Below, one piece after another: positions 1-9,287 of a stretch of 64,000 nucleotides of DNA. A program made the translations under genes and the position numbers. How positions within the stretch are numbered: position 1 is the first letter of the stretch; each line of letters starts with the position of its first letter. The notes under the pieces were generated by a model that saw only the letters and a program-made list of their open reading frames with translations, was not told the DNA's origin and did no database searches. The stretch is taken from contig JBAOIL010000015.1 in NCBI GenBank assembly GCA_037044975.1, forward strand, positions 248,001-312,000, in the 5' to 3' direction. The stretch comes from JADLHS01 sp020848635 (GTDB lineage: Bacteria; Verrucomicrobiota; Verrucomicrobiia; Limisphaerales; JADLHS01).

Positions 1-2
1 TG

Positions 3-588
3 CCGGTGTTGAACGACGCCCACGCGGCGTTGTTGGGTGAAGTCTGGTGCGGTGCGGCGCGGCGTTCGCAAAACGCGATCCTGCTCACGCTCGGCACCGG
101 CGTCGGCGGCGCGGCGCTGGTGGACGGTCGCTTGCTGCGGGGGCATATCGGTCGCGCCGGCCATCTCGGGCATATCTCGCTTGATCCGTGTGGCACGCCC
201 GACGTCGCCCGGACGCCAGGCAGCCTCGAAGACGCCATTGGCGATTGCACGGTGAAAGTGCGCAGTAACGGACGCTTTGCCTCCACCCAAAAACTTGTGG
301 CGGCGAGCAACGCGGGTGACCGCGACGCGCAGCAGGTTTGGCGGAAATCAGTGCAGGCACTGGCGGCCGGCATCGCGTCCCTCATCAACGTACCTCGATC
401 CGGAAGTGGTGGTCGTTGGCGGCGGCATCGCCCAGGCGGGCAAGGCTCTGTTCCGTCCGCTGAAAAAATATCTGAACGATTTCGAGTGGCGGCCCGGCGG
501 CAGAAAAGTGCGCGTCGTACCAGCCAAACTCGGTGACCGCGCGGGCGCCTTTGGCGCGGCGTGGCACGCGATCCATTTTCCAGCTTAA
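3..588 (+). CDS. ROK-family sugar kinase, C-terminal part (5' cut by window edge, one frameshift)
   Basis: ROK proteins are cytoplasmic hexose kinases or sugar-responsive repressors. The visible part begins with NDAHAALLGE, followed by the phosphate-binding GTGVGGA and the GHIGRAGHLGH segment typical of ROK proteins. The usual CxCGxxGC zinc motif is not recognisable; PGSLEDAIG follows instead. The reading frame breaks near base 393 (gtaCctc): one extra C moves the C-terminal part (LDPEVVVVGGGIAQAG to AIHFPA, stop at 588) into the next frame. Removing it restores a continuous domain. The N-terminus lies outside the window. It is 6 bases upstream of the SIS-domain gene, so it is probably the same operon. 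A kinase is more likely than a repressor, but the missing N-terminus would decide. Confidence 0.8.
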
Positions 589-594
589 ACTCCC

Positions 595-1383
595 ATGAAC
601 AATCCCACTCCCGCTCAAAGCTATCTCCACTTGTCGCGCGGCCTCGTGGACAAGGTGGAAGCCCAGCTTCCGCAAATCCAGCAAGCCGCCGATTGGTTCG
701 CCCAGACCATACTCGCCGGCCGCATGGTGCAAGTCTTTGGCTCGGGCCACAGCCGCATCATGGTGGAGGAGATGTGGCCGCGCTACGGCTCGTTCCCCGG
801 CTTCAACCCGATCGTCGAGCTGTCGTTGAGTTTTCACAATCTGGTCGTGGGTGCGAACGGGCAACGGCAGGCGATGTTTCTTGAAAATGTCTCCGGCCTT
901 GCGGAACGCATTCTGCGCAACTTCGCGTTGCGCCCGGCGGATTCGGCGCTCGTGATTTCCTCTAGCGGCTGCAACCTCGTGCCGATCGAAATGGCGGCAG
1001 GATTCAAGGCGCGCGGGCTGAAAGTCGTCGCCATCATTAGCCGGTTGCACTCGGAAGCTAGCCCGTCGAAACATCCCGAAGGCAAACGGCTGCAAGACTT
1101 CGCCGATCTAGTGCTCGATACTGGCGCCCCCGTCGGCGATGCGATGGTAAAAATCCCCGGGCTCGATACACCCGTCGCGCCTGGTTCGACGATTGGCGGC
1201 TGTCTGCTCATCAACGCGATCAAAGCCGAAGTGGCCCTGCGGCTCACGGCGGCCGGTCAGCCACCCAAGGTGCTCAGCGGCGCCGCGGTGGTGGGCACGA
1301 AACGAGCGACGGAAATCTTTGAAGCCGCCTACGACGAGCATGCCCACCGGCTCGCCCGGTTTTACGCCGAGTCCGGCACCTAA
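595..1383 (+). CDS. SIS-domain phosphosugar-binding protein (UPF0309-like)
   Basis: A 262-residue cytoplasmic protein with one SIS fold. FGSGHSRIMVEEM near residue 50 and ISSSGCNLVPIEMA near residue 122 match the two phosphosugar-binding serine-rich loops of SIS proteins, and the overall pattern matches the UPF0309 group. SIS proteins bind or isomerise phosphosugars; the exact substrate cannot be read from sequence. The ATG at 595 follows the ROK gene by 6 bases, and a MetE-like gene starts 19 bases after the stop. With a kinase upstream and oxidoreductases downstream it probably handles a phosphorylated amino or acidic sugar. The frame is intact throughout. Confidence 0.85.
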   Translation: MNNPTPAQSYLHLSRGLVDKVEAQLPQIQQAADWFAQTILAGRMVQVFGSGHSRIMVEEMWPRYGSFPGFNPIVELSLSFHNLVVGANGQRQAMFLENVSGLAERILRNFALRPADSALVISSSGCNLVPIEMAAGFKARGLKVVAIISRLHSEASPSKHPEGKRLQDFADLVLDTGAPVGDAMVKIPGLDTPVAPGSTIGGCLLINAIKAEVALRLTAAGQPPKVLSGAAVVGTKRATEIFEAAYDEHAHRLARFYAESGT

Positions 1384-1402
1384 ATGCTTTCCAAAGTTCA
1401 CG

Positions 1403-2452
1403 ATGAAAACCAATCCCCTCCGCACTACCGTCATTGGCAGCTACCCGTTTCCCGGCTGGCTGGAATTTACTTCACACCATCTGGCCCAGTTTGGGTCGGC
1501 GGACATTGCCGAAGCCCAAGATGATGCCGTCATCACCGCATTGCACGATCAACTCGCCGCCGGGTTGGACGCCGTCACCGACGGCGAGCAAACGCGACTC
1601 GATTTCAATCTCTCCTTCTACGGCTACATCGAAGGGATCGCTCTGGAGTCCGTGTCGCCCCGACGATTTGGACCGCCGGCTCACGACCAGCGGGGCCGGC
1701 ATCCGGTCACCGGCGAGTTGCGCGCGCCGCGTGGCTTGGGAGTCGTTGAGGAGTTCCAGCGTTTACAAAAGCTGTTCAAGGCGACGAACAATCCGGCAGG
1801 CGTCACGCTCAAGGCCAGTGTTCCGGGCCCGTACACATTGAGCGGCCGGCTGGTCCCTAACCAACAATACCCCGACCGGTGGGCGCTGACGGAAGCGTTG
1901 TTGCCCATCGTGCGGAAAGAACTGGAAAACCTGGTCACGGCGGGTTGCACGGAAATCAGCGTGGATGAACCGAGCATGAGTTGCTACGCGCACAAGGAAG
2001 ACCCGCGCCAGTTTGTGGATGTTTTCAACCGCACCGTTGAAAGCGTCGCCGGGCGGACGCGCGTCTGCACGCACCTATGTTTCGGGAACTACAAGGCCCG
2101 CGCGGTCGGGCCGCGGCACCTCGCACCGATGTTTCCGGCGTTCCTTGATTTCAAGTGCGACGAAATGCACGTCGAGATGGCGAGTCGCGAGTTTGCCGAG
2201 TTGGAACTGATTGGACCGATCGCGCGCCGGATGGACGTCGCGGTAGGGATCGTGGATGTGAAGAGTTATTACCTCGAAACGCCCCGGGACATTGCTGAGC
2301 GCGTGCGGCTGTGTCTCAAGCACGCGCCGGCCGACCGGCTTGTGTTTGCGCCCGACTGCGGCCTGAGCCAGACCGCCCGCTGGGCCGCCCGCCAGAAGCT
2401 GGCGAACATGGTTGAAGGCGTGAAGCTCGTGCGCCAGGGACTGGGAGTTTAG
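1403..2452 (+). CDS. Cobalamin-independent methionine synthase-like (MetE C-terminal domain) protein
   Basis: A 349-residue protein equal to only the catalytic barrel of MetE. The start is the ATG at 1403 (MKTNPLRTTVIGSYP), which gives the canonical N-terminal TTVIGSYP; the open frame runs further upstream but has no family match. The zinc site seems complete: HLC in THLCFG, a Glu in EMHVEMA, and Cys in APDCGLSQ. Stand-alone MetE C-terminal proteins transfer methyl groups or have unknown substrates, and they often sit in catabolic clusters. It lacks the folate-binding N-terminal half, so it should not be called true MetE. Its TAG stop overlaps the GTG start of the next gene by one base, implying translational coupling. 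Confidence 0.82.
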   Translation: MKTNPLRTTVIGSYPFPGWLEFTSHHLAQFGSADIAEAQDDAVITALHDQLAAGLDAVTDGEQTRLDFNLSFYGYIEGIALESVSPRRFGPPAHDQRGRHPVTGELRAPRGLGVVEEFQRLQKLFKATNNPAGVTLKASVPGPYTLSGRLVPNQQYPDRWALTEALLPIVRKELENLVTAGCTEISVDEPSMSCYAHKEDPRQFVDVFNRTVESVAGRTRVCTHLCFGNYKARAVGPRHLAPMFPAFLDFKCDEMHVEMASREFAELELIGPIARRMDVAVGIVDVKSYYLETPRDIAERVRLCLKHAPADRLVFAPDCGLSQTARWAARQKLANMVEGVKLVRQGLGV

Positions 2453-3285
2453 TGAAAGCCGCCTTCCAGAAAGACGACGCGCTGCTCGCGGACATCGTCC
2501 GCGCGCGGGCAGAAGGGCGAACGCGCTTGTGGTGGTTGGGGCAGAGTGGCTTTCTGCTGCACACACCTGCCGGCACGGTTTTATTCGATCCCTATCTCTC
2601 CGACTCGCTGACCAAGAAATACGCCGCCACGGACAAGCCACACACGCGCATCACCGAACGGGTCATCGTCCCGGAGCGGCTCACGGGCATTGATGTCATC
2701 ACGAGTTCCCACAATCACACCGATCATCTGGATGCGGAAACATTGAAGCCGTTGCTGGCGGCGAACCCAAAGGCCAAGCTGGTTATCCCGCGCGCCAATC
2801 GAGCTTTCGTGTTGGAGCGGCTCGGAAAAGTTGAATCCGCCCTCGTCGCAGTGGACGCGGGCGAATGCGTGACCGTGATGGGAATAGAATTTCACGGTAT
2901 CCCGGCGGCGCACAATACAGTCGAACGCGACGAACATGGCGGCTGCCGATTCCTTGGTTACGTGGCGCGGGTGGGCAGCAAAACGATTTATCACAGTGGC
3001 GACACTTTGATGCACGATGGATTGATTCCGGCTCTTGAACCTTTCCGCGTGGATGTCGCGCTGGTGCCCATTAATGGCAACAAGCCGGAGCGCAAAGTTG
3101 CCGGCAATCTCAACGGCCGTGAGGCCGCCGAGTTGGCGCATGCCATTGGCTCACGCCTCGCCGTGCCGCATCACTTTGACCTGTTCGCTTTCAACACCGA
3201 GCCACCCGACGAATTTAAAACCGAGTGCCAGCGCCTCAACCAGCCGTTTCGCACGCTACAAAATGGCGAAGGAGTGGAGTTATGA
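2452..3285 (+). CDS. UlaG-like metallo-beta-lactamase-fold hydrolase
   Basis: A 277-residue cytoplasmic protein starting with GTG that overlaps the previous stop (TAGTG). The metal-binding motif HNHTDH near residue 86 is the HxHxDH signature of the metallo-beta-lactamase fold, and SGDT near residue 182 supplies the bridging Asp. Sequence style (WLGQSGFLLHTP, FDPYLSDS) places it with UlaG, the L-ascorbate-6-phosphate lactonase, and related lactonases. In a cluster with a sugar kinase, an SIS protein and two sugar oxidoreductases, lactone hydrolysis in an acidic-sugar route is a reasonable inference. No metal ligand is missing. Confidence 0.83.
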   Translation: MKAAFQKDDALLADIVRARAEGRTRLWWLGQSGFLLHTPAGTVLFDPYLSDSLTKKYAATDKPHTRITERVIVPERLTGIDVITSSHNHTDHLDAETLKPLLAANPKAKLVIPRANRAFVLERLGKVESALVAVDAGECVTVMGIEFHGIPAAHNTVERDEHGGCRFLGYVARVGSKTIYHSGDTLMHDGLIPALEPFRVDVALVPINGNKPERKVAGNLNGREAAELAHAIGSRLAVPHHFDLFAFNTEPPDEFKTECQRLNQPFRTLQNGEGVEL

Positions 3286-3342
3286 GTTCGCACCGAGGCA
3301 TTCGCGGCGACATTGGGCACATCCGAACACTCACCCCGAATT

Positions 3343-3459
3343 CCCCCGGAGCGCGGGTCTATGACCCGCTGCACATTGCCCAAACGAGGCCGGGTTGCCC
3401 TGCTCGATTGCACCCTGCCTGTTCAGCCTGCAGCGGGTCACAGACCCGCGCTCCGGGGG
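3343..3459. repeat. REPIN-like inverted pair of palindromes
   Basis: Two 30-base arms, 3343-3372 and 3430-3459, are reverse complements with one mismatch (29/30) around a 57-base spacer. Each arm is itself an imperfect palindrome (GCGGGTC TAT GACCCGC in the left arm; GCGGGTC ACA GACCCGC in the right). This is the architecture of a REP doublet. It fills the gap between the UlaG-like gene and the first Gfo/Idh gene and would form a strong hairpin in RNA, so it may attenuate or stabilise the operon message. No further copy was seen in the window. Confidence 0.8.
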
Positions 3460-3509
3460 CATGCCAATGGCAACAGTTTACATCCCCGCTCCGCTCCTGA
3501 ATTGAACTT

Positions 3510-4577
3510 ATGAAAATCCGCGTCGCTGGAATCAACTTTGACCACTTTCACATGGGCGATCTGCTGCGCATGGCGGCCAACCATCCGCAGGTCGAGATCG
3601 TGGGTGTGTGCGACGACGAACCGGCACGGATGCAGGCTGTCATCCGCAATTTCGGCATTCCGGAAGCCCGCGTGTTCAACGATGTGGATGCCTGCCTCGA
3701 GAAGTCCAAGCCCGACTTCGTCATCGTCTGCCCGGCCACCGCACGGCATGCCGATTACGTCGAACGGGTCGCGCCCTATCGTGTCCATGTCCTCGTGGAA
3801 AAACCGTTTGCCGCCACGGTCGCCGAGGCTGATCGCATGATCACGGCGGCAAAGAAAAACAAAGTGATGCTGGCGATCAACTGGCCGTTGCGCTGGGTGG
3901 CGAATCATTGCACCGCTTACCGGCTGCTCACCGAGGGCCGCATCGGCGAGTTGCAGGAGGTGCATTACTACGGCGGCAATCGCGGGCCGCTCTGGCACAC
4001 GGCCGACAAGATTGAAATCACGCCCACCCCGGCGATGAAGCGCAAGAGCTGGTTTTACAAAGCGACCCAGGGCGGCGGGTCGCTGTTGGATTATATGGGT
4101 TACGGCACGACTTTCAGCACCTGGTATCATCAAGGCCGCAAGCCCATTGAGATCACGTCCGTAACTGACCTGGTCAGCGGTCTGGAAGTGGACGAGCACA
4201 GCATCACGATCGCCCGTTACGCGGGCGGACTTTCCAAGTTTGAAACGCGGTGGGGGACATTCACCGACCCGTGGACGCACCAGACCCAACCCAAGTGCGG
4301 CCTGGTCCTTAAAGGCACGGACGGCACAATTAGCAGCTACGACTACGAACCCTCCGTCCGCATGCAGACGCGCAAACAACCGCGCGGCAAGGACGTGCCG
4401 GCGGACAAATTGAAATCGCCCTTCCAGAATCCGATCCAGTATTTCGTGGATTGCCTGCGCCGCGACCGCCCACCGGAAGGCCCGCTCTCGCCGAAGATTT
4501 CGCGCATCGGACAGCAGATGGTTGATTCCGCCGTATTGAGCGCGCGGTGCAAACAAACGGTGAAGTTGATTGATTGA
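3510..4577 (+). CDS. Gfo/Idh/MocA-family NAD(P)-dependent oxidoreductase
   Basis: A 355-residue cytoplasmic dehydrogenase. The N-terminal Rossmann half begins MKIRVAGINFDHFHMGDLL, and the catalytic VEKPFA motif near residue 95 carries the family Glu-Lys-Pro. The C-terminal half is the alpha/beta domain that binds the sugar. Family members oxidise or reduce inositols, glucose and related polyols. The gene follows the REPIN-like element, and its end (4577) lies 22 bases before the next oxidoreductase start. Tandem Gfo/Idh genes are common in verrucomicrobial sugar loci. The substrate cannot be assigned. Confidence 0.85.
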   Translation: MKIRVAGINFDHFHMGDLLRMAANHPQVEIVGVCDDEPARMQAVIRNFGIPEARVFNDVDACLEKSKPDFVIVCPATARHADYVERVAPYRVHVLVEKPFAATVAEADRMITAAKKNKVMLAINWPLRWVANHCTAYRLLTEGRIGELQEVHYYGGNRGPLWHTADKIEITPTPAMKRKSWFYKATQGGGSLLDYMGYGTTFSTWYHQGRKPIEITSVTDLVSGLEVDEHSITIARYAGGLSKFETRWGTFTDPWTHQTQPKCGLVLKGTDGTISSYDYEPSVRMQTRKQPRGKDVPADKLKSPFQNPIQYFVDCLRRDRPPEGPLSPKISRIGQQMVDSAVLSARCKQTVKLID

Positions 4578-4599
4578 AACGCTAGTCCCCGCGCCCGCG

Positions 4600-5715
4600 A
4601 TGTCCAACCCCGCCAAACGCAACTACGCCCTCGCGACCAAGAAAAGTGTCCGCGAGTTTCCGGCGCCCAAACTCGATTATCAGCCACCCGCGCCGAAACG
4701 GTACCGGCCGAAGATCGGGCTCATCGGTTGCGGCGGAATTACCAAGGCCCACTTGGACGCCTATCGCACGGCGGGATGGGAGGTCGTGGCCCTTTGCGAC
4801 CGCATTGAAGCCGCCGCCCGCCAACGACAGCAGGAGTTTTATCCGCTGGCCGGACGGTACACCGAATATCGGCAACTGCTCGCGCGCGACGACGTGGACG
4901 TGGTGGACATCGCCTTGCATCCCGGACCACGCGTGGCGGTGATCGAAGCCGCGCTCAAAGCGGGCAAGCATGTCCTCAGTCAGAAACCGTTCGTCCTCGA
5001 TCTCGAGGTCGGCGAACGCCTCGTCGCTTTGGCCAACCGGCACGGACGCAAACTGGCGGTCAACCAGAACGGTCGTTGGTCACCCTATGTCCGCTATCTC
5101 GCGCAAGCCATCCAGCGCGGGCTGATTGGTGACGTTCAAACCGTTGCGATCAACCTGAACTGGGATCACACTTGGATTCGCGGCACGCCCTTCGAGTCAG
5201 TTCATCATGTGGTGCTCTACGATTTCGCCATTCACTGGTTCGACATGGCCGCGCTGTTCTTCCGGGACCGCCCGGCCCGATCGGTTTTCGCCGCCAACGC
5301 CTTCGCCCCCGGACAGCAACTCAAGCCGCCCATGATCGGCAGCGCCACGATCGCATTCGCGGGCGGCACCGCGACCCTGAACTTCGACGCCCATTCGCGC
5401 TTTGGAGCCGAGGAGTCGCTTTGCATCACGGGCTCGCAGGGCACGCTCCGGGCGCGCGGGCCCATCTGTGCCGCGCATGACGTGATGTTGTTTACCAAAC
5501 GGGGTTTCGCGAAGCCTGAACTGAACGGCAAATGGTTCAACGACGGTTTCCGCGGGACGATGGGGGAGCTGCTGTGCGCGATCGAAGAAAACCGCGAGCC
5601 TGTGAACTCCGCCCGAGAGAATCTCCGCAGCCTGGCGCTTTGCTTTGCCGCGGTGAAAGCCGCCGACACCGGAACGGCCCAGACCCCGGGCAAGGTCCGG
5701 CGCCTGCCGCAGTAG
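4600..5715 (+). CDS. Gfo/Idh/MocA-family oxidoreductase (second copy)
   Basis: 371 residues from the ATG at 4600 (MSNPAKRNYALATKK). A TTG at 4570 would overlap the upstream gene and is less likely. An N-terminal extension of about 40 residues precedes the Rossmann core IGLIGCGGITKAHL. The family Glu-Lys-Pro is replaced by Gln-Lys-Pro (SQKPFVLD), a tolerated variant since the Lys is retained. It is clearly divergent from its neighbour, not a recent tandem copy. It ends the six-gene cluster; the lipoprotein gene 92 bases downstream is unrelated in function. Substrate unknown. Confidence 0.85.
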   Translation: MSNPAKRNYALATKKSVREFPAPKLDYQPPAPKRYRPKIGLIGCGGITKAHLDAYRTAGWEVVALCDRIEAAARQRQQEFYPLAGRYTEYRQLLARDDVDVVDIALHPGPRVAVIEAALKAGKHVLSQKPFVLDLEVGERLVALANRHGRKLAVNQNGRWSPYVRYLAQAIQRGLIGDVQTVAINLNWDHTWIRGTPFESVHHVVLYDFAIHWFDMAALFFRDRPARSVFAANAFAPGQQLKPPMIGSATIAFAGGTATLNFDAHSRFGAEESLCITGSQGTLRARGPICAAHDVMLFTKRGFAKPELNGKWFNDGFRGTMGELLCAIEENREPVNSARENLRSLALCFAAVKAADTGTAQTPGKVRRLPQ

Positions 5716-5807
5716 GCGGTGGCGCCAGCACGCCATGGAAGAATGAAATTCCAATCCGGGGGTAAGCGGCATAAAGTGGGGATTGAGTTTTTGAACCAAC
5801 AACTGCT

Positions 5808-8387
5808 ATGAAACGTTGCTTTTTCCCGATCGGCGCTGCTTGCTGCCTGCTTGGTTGTCAGACCAACCCAATCGAGCAGGTCGAACAGGTCGGTCCGGCT
5901 TCGACGGGCGGACATATTGTCTCAACCTATCAGGCGCTGCATCCCGCCGGCGAGTCGCTGGAGTTCACGGGTCGCCCGGTTGATCTCGTGCTCTCGCCCG
6001 ACGGTGAAACGCTGTACGTTAAAGACAATCGCGGGCTGGTAGTCATTGACGTGCCGGCGTGGAAAATTCGCCAGGAATTGAAGTTTCCCGCCGGCGCCGG
6101 CTCCACGCATGGCATCGTCGTTACTCGCGATGGCACGCGTGTGTTGGTCACCACCGCCCAGAATACCATGTGGGAAGCCAGACGGGATCAGGCGAACAAA
6201 CTGGAATGGGGACGGAAGTTCGCCTTGCCCGGGCCGGGTGGCACGGGCAATTCCCAACCGGGCGGGATTGCGCTCACAACGGATGAGAAGCGGGCCTATG
6301 TCTGTCTGTCGCGGAACAATAGTCTGGGGATCGTTGATTTGGAATCGGGTGTGTTGAGCAAAGAACTCCCCGTCGGCGTTGCCCCGTTCGACGTGGCGAT
6401 TCAGGCCGAGGGCAAGACCGCGTTTGTGTCCAACTGGGGTGGCCGCCATCCGAAAGCGGGGGAGAAAACCTCCAAGTCTTCCGGCACGGACACGCTGGTG
6501 GATGAGCGGACGGTGGCGGCCAGCGGAACGGTTTCGGTGGTTGACCTCGACCAGGGCCGGGAGATTGCCCAGATCACCACGGGTTTGCATCCGTCCGATT
6601 TGGAACTGAGTGTGGATCAACGAACACTTTACGTGGCCAATGCGAACTCGGATACCGTGAGTATCATCGACACGAAAAGTCGGCGGGTGGTTGAGTCCGT
6701 GCTGGTTCGTCCCGACCCCACGTTGCCCTTTGGCAGCGCACCCAACGCGCTGACCTTGGACCAGGACGGCAAAACCCTCTTGGTGGCCAATGGCGGCAAC
6801 AACGCCGTAGCGGTGGTCGCGCTGGCTGCGAAATCGAAGCTCGAGGGCTTTATTCCCACCGCCTGGTATCCGGGCGCGTTAACCACCGACGGGCATTTCT
6901 TGTTCGTTGCCAATGTCAAGGGACTGGGCTCGCGCCAACCCGGTGAAGGGGGCCAAGGCTGGAACAGCCGCCGCTACCTCGGCACGGTGAGCAAAATCAA
7001 AATTCCCACTGCCCCCGAATTGCAGGAATACACGCGGCAAGCCAAGACCGATGCCCGGGTCCCGCAGATTTTACGCGCCTGGGAAAGGAGTGATTCGCGC
7101 AAGAAGCCCGTGCCGGTGCCGCGCCGGCTAGGCGAACCCTCCGTCTTCGAGCATGTCGTTTACATCATCAAGGAGAACCGGACCTACGACCAGGTCTTCG
7201 GTGACTTGCCCCAGGGAAACGCCGATCCGGCTCTGTGCGTTTTTGGGCGCGAAGTGACGCCCAATCATCATGCGGTGGCCGAACAGTTTGCCCTGCTGGA
7301 CAATTATTACTGCAACGGCGTCCTCTCCGCCGATGGCCACGCCTGGGCGACGGAAGGTTATGTCACCGACTATCTGGAAAAGTCTTTTGGCGGATTCACC
7401 CGCAGCTATCCATTTGCCGGCGATGATCCGCTCAGCTATTCGGCAACCGGATTTATCTGGGACAACCTCTTGCTGCATGGCCTGTCGTTCCGGAACTACG
7501 GTGAAATGAGCACCACGGCGGTGCTGCCCAAAGAGGCGGACTGGCTGGCGATATACGAGAACCACCGCACCAACGGCAACGCCATGGCCTTCCAGCACGA
7601 CATGCAAATCGAGACCCTCCGGCGTTACAGTTGTGCGCAATCGCCAGGTTGGAACATGCGAATTCCCGATCGCATTCGCGCCGACGTTTTTCTGAACGAA
7701 TTCAGCGAGTACGAGAAAAAAGGCGAGTGGCCGAATCTGGTGATCATTTATTTACCCAACGATCACACGTCCGGCACGCGCGTTGGCTCCCCGACGCCCC
7801 GGGCGCAGGTCGCCGACAATGATCTGGCGGTGGGCCGCATCATTGAACGCATCTCCCGGAGCCGGTTCTGGCCGAGGACGTGCATTTTCGTAAATGAGGA
7901 CGATCCGCAGGCGGGGTTCGATCACGTGGATGGCCATCGCTCGCTTTGTCTGGTGGTCAGCCCGTACACCAAGCGTGGCGCCGTGGTCAGCAAATTCTAC
8001 AATCAGACCTCGGTGCTGCACACGATGGAACGAATGTTGGGCCTGCCGCCCATGAACCAGATGGATTCCTTGGCGCCGTTGATGACCGATTGCTTCACCG
8101 GAACGCCAAATTTTTCGCCATACAACTGTTTACAAAACAATATCGCCTTGGATGAGATGAACAAACCCACCGCCCAACTGCAGGGACTGGAACTTTACTG
8201 GGCCGAGCAGAGTCTGGCCCAACCGTTGGATCAAGTGGATCAAGCGGACGAGGACACGTTCAACCGAATCCTCTGGCACTCGGTGAAAGGCGTGGACCGC
8301 CCGTATCCGGCCGGGTTGGCCGGGGCGCATGGCAAGGGTTTGAAGCGCCTCAAACTGAGCCTCACGGGCGAAACCGACGATGACTGA
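5808..8387 (+). CDS. Lipoprotein with YncE-type beta-propeller and C-terminal phosphoesterase domain
   Basis: 859 residues, exported: MKRCFFPIGAACCLLGC is a lipoprotein signal with lipobox LLGC. Residues of about 40-400 carry YVTN/YncE-like blades (LSPDGETLYVKD, TLYVANANSDTVSIID, GKTLLVANGGNNAVAVV). Residues of about 440-800 are an alkaline-phosphatase-superfamily phosphoesterase of the PF04185 type: EHVVYIIKENRTYDQVFGD at the start, then ADGHAWATEG, and FVNEDDPQAGFDHVDGHRS near the metal site. The combination is known as bifunctional YncE/phosphoesterase in Verrucomicrobiota and Planctomycetota. Substrate unknown; probably a surface or periplasmic phosphodiesterase. The frame is intact over 2.6 kb. 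Confidence 0.88.
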   Translation: MKRCFFPIGAACCLLGCQTNPIEQVEQVGPASTGGHIVSTYQALHPAGESLEFTGRPVDLVLSPDGETLYVKDNRGLVVIDVPAWKIRQELKFPAGAGSTHGIVVTRDGTRVLVTTAQNTMWEARRDQANKLEWGRKFALPGPGGTGNSQPGGIALTTDEKRAYVCLSRNNSLGIVDLESGVLSKELPVGVAPFDVAIQAEGKTAFVSNWGGRHPKAGEKTSKSSGTDTLVDERTVAASGTVSVVDLDQGREIAQITTGLHPSDLELSVDQRTLYVANANSDTVSIIDTKSRRVVESVLVRPDPTLPFGSAPNALTLDQDGKTLLVANGGNNAVAVVALAAKSKLEGFIPTAWYPGALTTDGHFLFVANVKGLGSRQPGEGGQGWNSRRYLGTVSKIKIPTAPELQEYTRQAKTDARVPQILRAWERSDSRKKPVPVPRRLGEPSVFEHVVYIIKENRTYDQVFGDLPQGNADPALCVFGREVTPNHHAVAEQFALLDNYYCNGVLSADGHAWATEGYVTDYLEKSFGGFTRSYPFAGDDPLSYSATGFIWDNLLLHGLSFRNYGEMSTTAVLPKEADWLAIYENHRTNGNAMAFQHDMQIETLRRYSCAQSPGWNMRIPDRIRADVFLNEFSEYEKKGEWPNLVIIYLPNDHTSGTRVGSPTPRAQVADNDLAVGRIIERISRSRFWPRTCIFVNEDDPQAGFDHVDGHRSLCLVVSPYTKRGAVVSKFYNQTSVLHTMERMLGLPPMNQMDSLAPLMTDCFTGTPNFSPYNCLQNNIALDEMNKPTAQLQGLELYWAEQSLAQPLDQVDQADEDTFNRILWHSVKGVDRPYPAGLAGAHGKGLKRLKLSLTGETDDD

Positions 8388-8429
8388 CTAACCGCGAGGC
8401 ACCGAACACCAAGCCCCGCCCGTCCCCGG

Positions 8430-9287
8430 TCATTTTACCAAGTCAGCGCCAGACAGTCCGCCAGCCGTCCAGTCCAGGTTGTAGATCTTCTGGCTGCCGT
8501 TCATGAGAGTGTTGGTGAGTTCCGAGTAGCGGGCGAACTGGCCATGGCCGTCCACGAACAGCAGCGCCATGCCCTTGGTGCCGTGCCCGCCCGTTGGCGT
8601 GTCCAGGGTTACGTCATAAACCATATCGGGGGCGCTCGCGAAACACGGTGAAATGGCCTTCTTGGTTGGAAACCGGACTTCCTGCACGCGTCGCAACTTC
8701 AAAGCGCCTCCGCCATCGTCATGGTAGAACTGCAGGTAGTGATAGTAGGAAGACGGGAAGAGCAACTGGTTCGTGGTAATCCCGGCGCTACTGCCGTTAC
8801 GAATGACCCATTCCATATTGAATCCCCGGCCCCGGTCCGCCGGGCAACGGAAGAAAGCGCGGTTGTTGGTGCTGATATAGGAGTCGTACAGTTTCAGCAG
8901 GTCCACGAACGGCAACTGCGGCCAATCCCGGCCGGAATAAGGGAATTGTTCCCGGTTATCGCCGGTGTACATGTTCAGTGTGAGGCCAATCTGCTTCAGG
9001 TTGGAGAGGCAATTGACCAGTTGCGCCTTCTGTTTCGCCTTGCTCAGCGCGGGCAGCAGCATGCTGGCAAGGATCGCGATGATGGCAATCACCACCAGCA
9101 ACTCGATAAGGGTGAAACCGGGGATAGTCTTCGCCGGCGGCGAAGGCGCGGGCCGCAATTCCCGAGGTTGCTGCACGCCCTCTGCCAGTCCAGCAGCGGG
9201 GGCCGCGTTCGTCCGCCGCACCCCAGCGAGCATTTCCCTCAGACCTCGCGCAGCGCCGTCAATCCCAGGTATTCCCGATTGGCTCAT
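8430..9287 (-). CDS. Type II secretion / pilin-like pseudopilin (prepilin-type N-terminal domain)
   Basis: About 285 residues from the ATG at 9287; a TTG 15 bases upstream is possible. The prepilin peptidase site is FTLIELLVVIAIIAILASML after an unusually long leader of nearly 60 residues rich in Ala, Pro and Arg. Cleavage would fall before Phe of GFTLIE. After the hydrophobic helix comes LLPALSKAKQKAQLVNCLSN, the standard verrucomicrobial pseudopilin continuation, and near the end an H...FVDGHGQFA motif typical of the class. Role: minor pseudopilin or pilus-like surface protein. Such genes occur in dozens per genome in this phylum. It converges on the upstream lipoprotein gene. Confidence 0.85.
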   Translation of the reverse strand: MSQSGIPGIDGAARGLREMLAGVRRTNAAPAAGLAEGVQQPRELRPAPSPPAKTIPGFTLIELLVVIAIIAILASMLLPALSKAKQKAQLVNCLSNLKQIGLTLNMYTGDNREQFPYSGRDWPQLPFVDLLKLYDSYISTNNRAFFRCPADRGRGFNMEWVIRNGSSAGITTNQLLFPSSYYHYLQFYHDDGGGALKLRRVQEVRFPTKKAISPCFASAPDMVYDVTLDTPTGGHGTKGMALLFVDGHGQFARYSELTNTLMNGSQKIYNLDWTAGGLSGADLVK

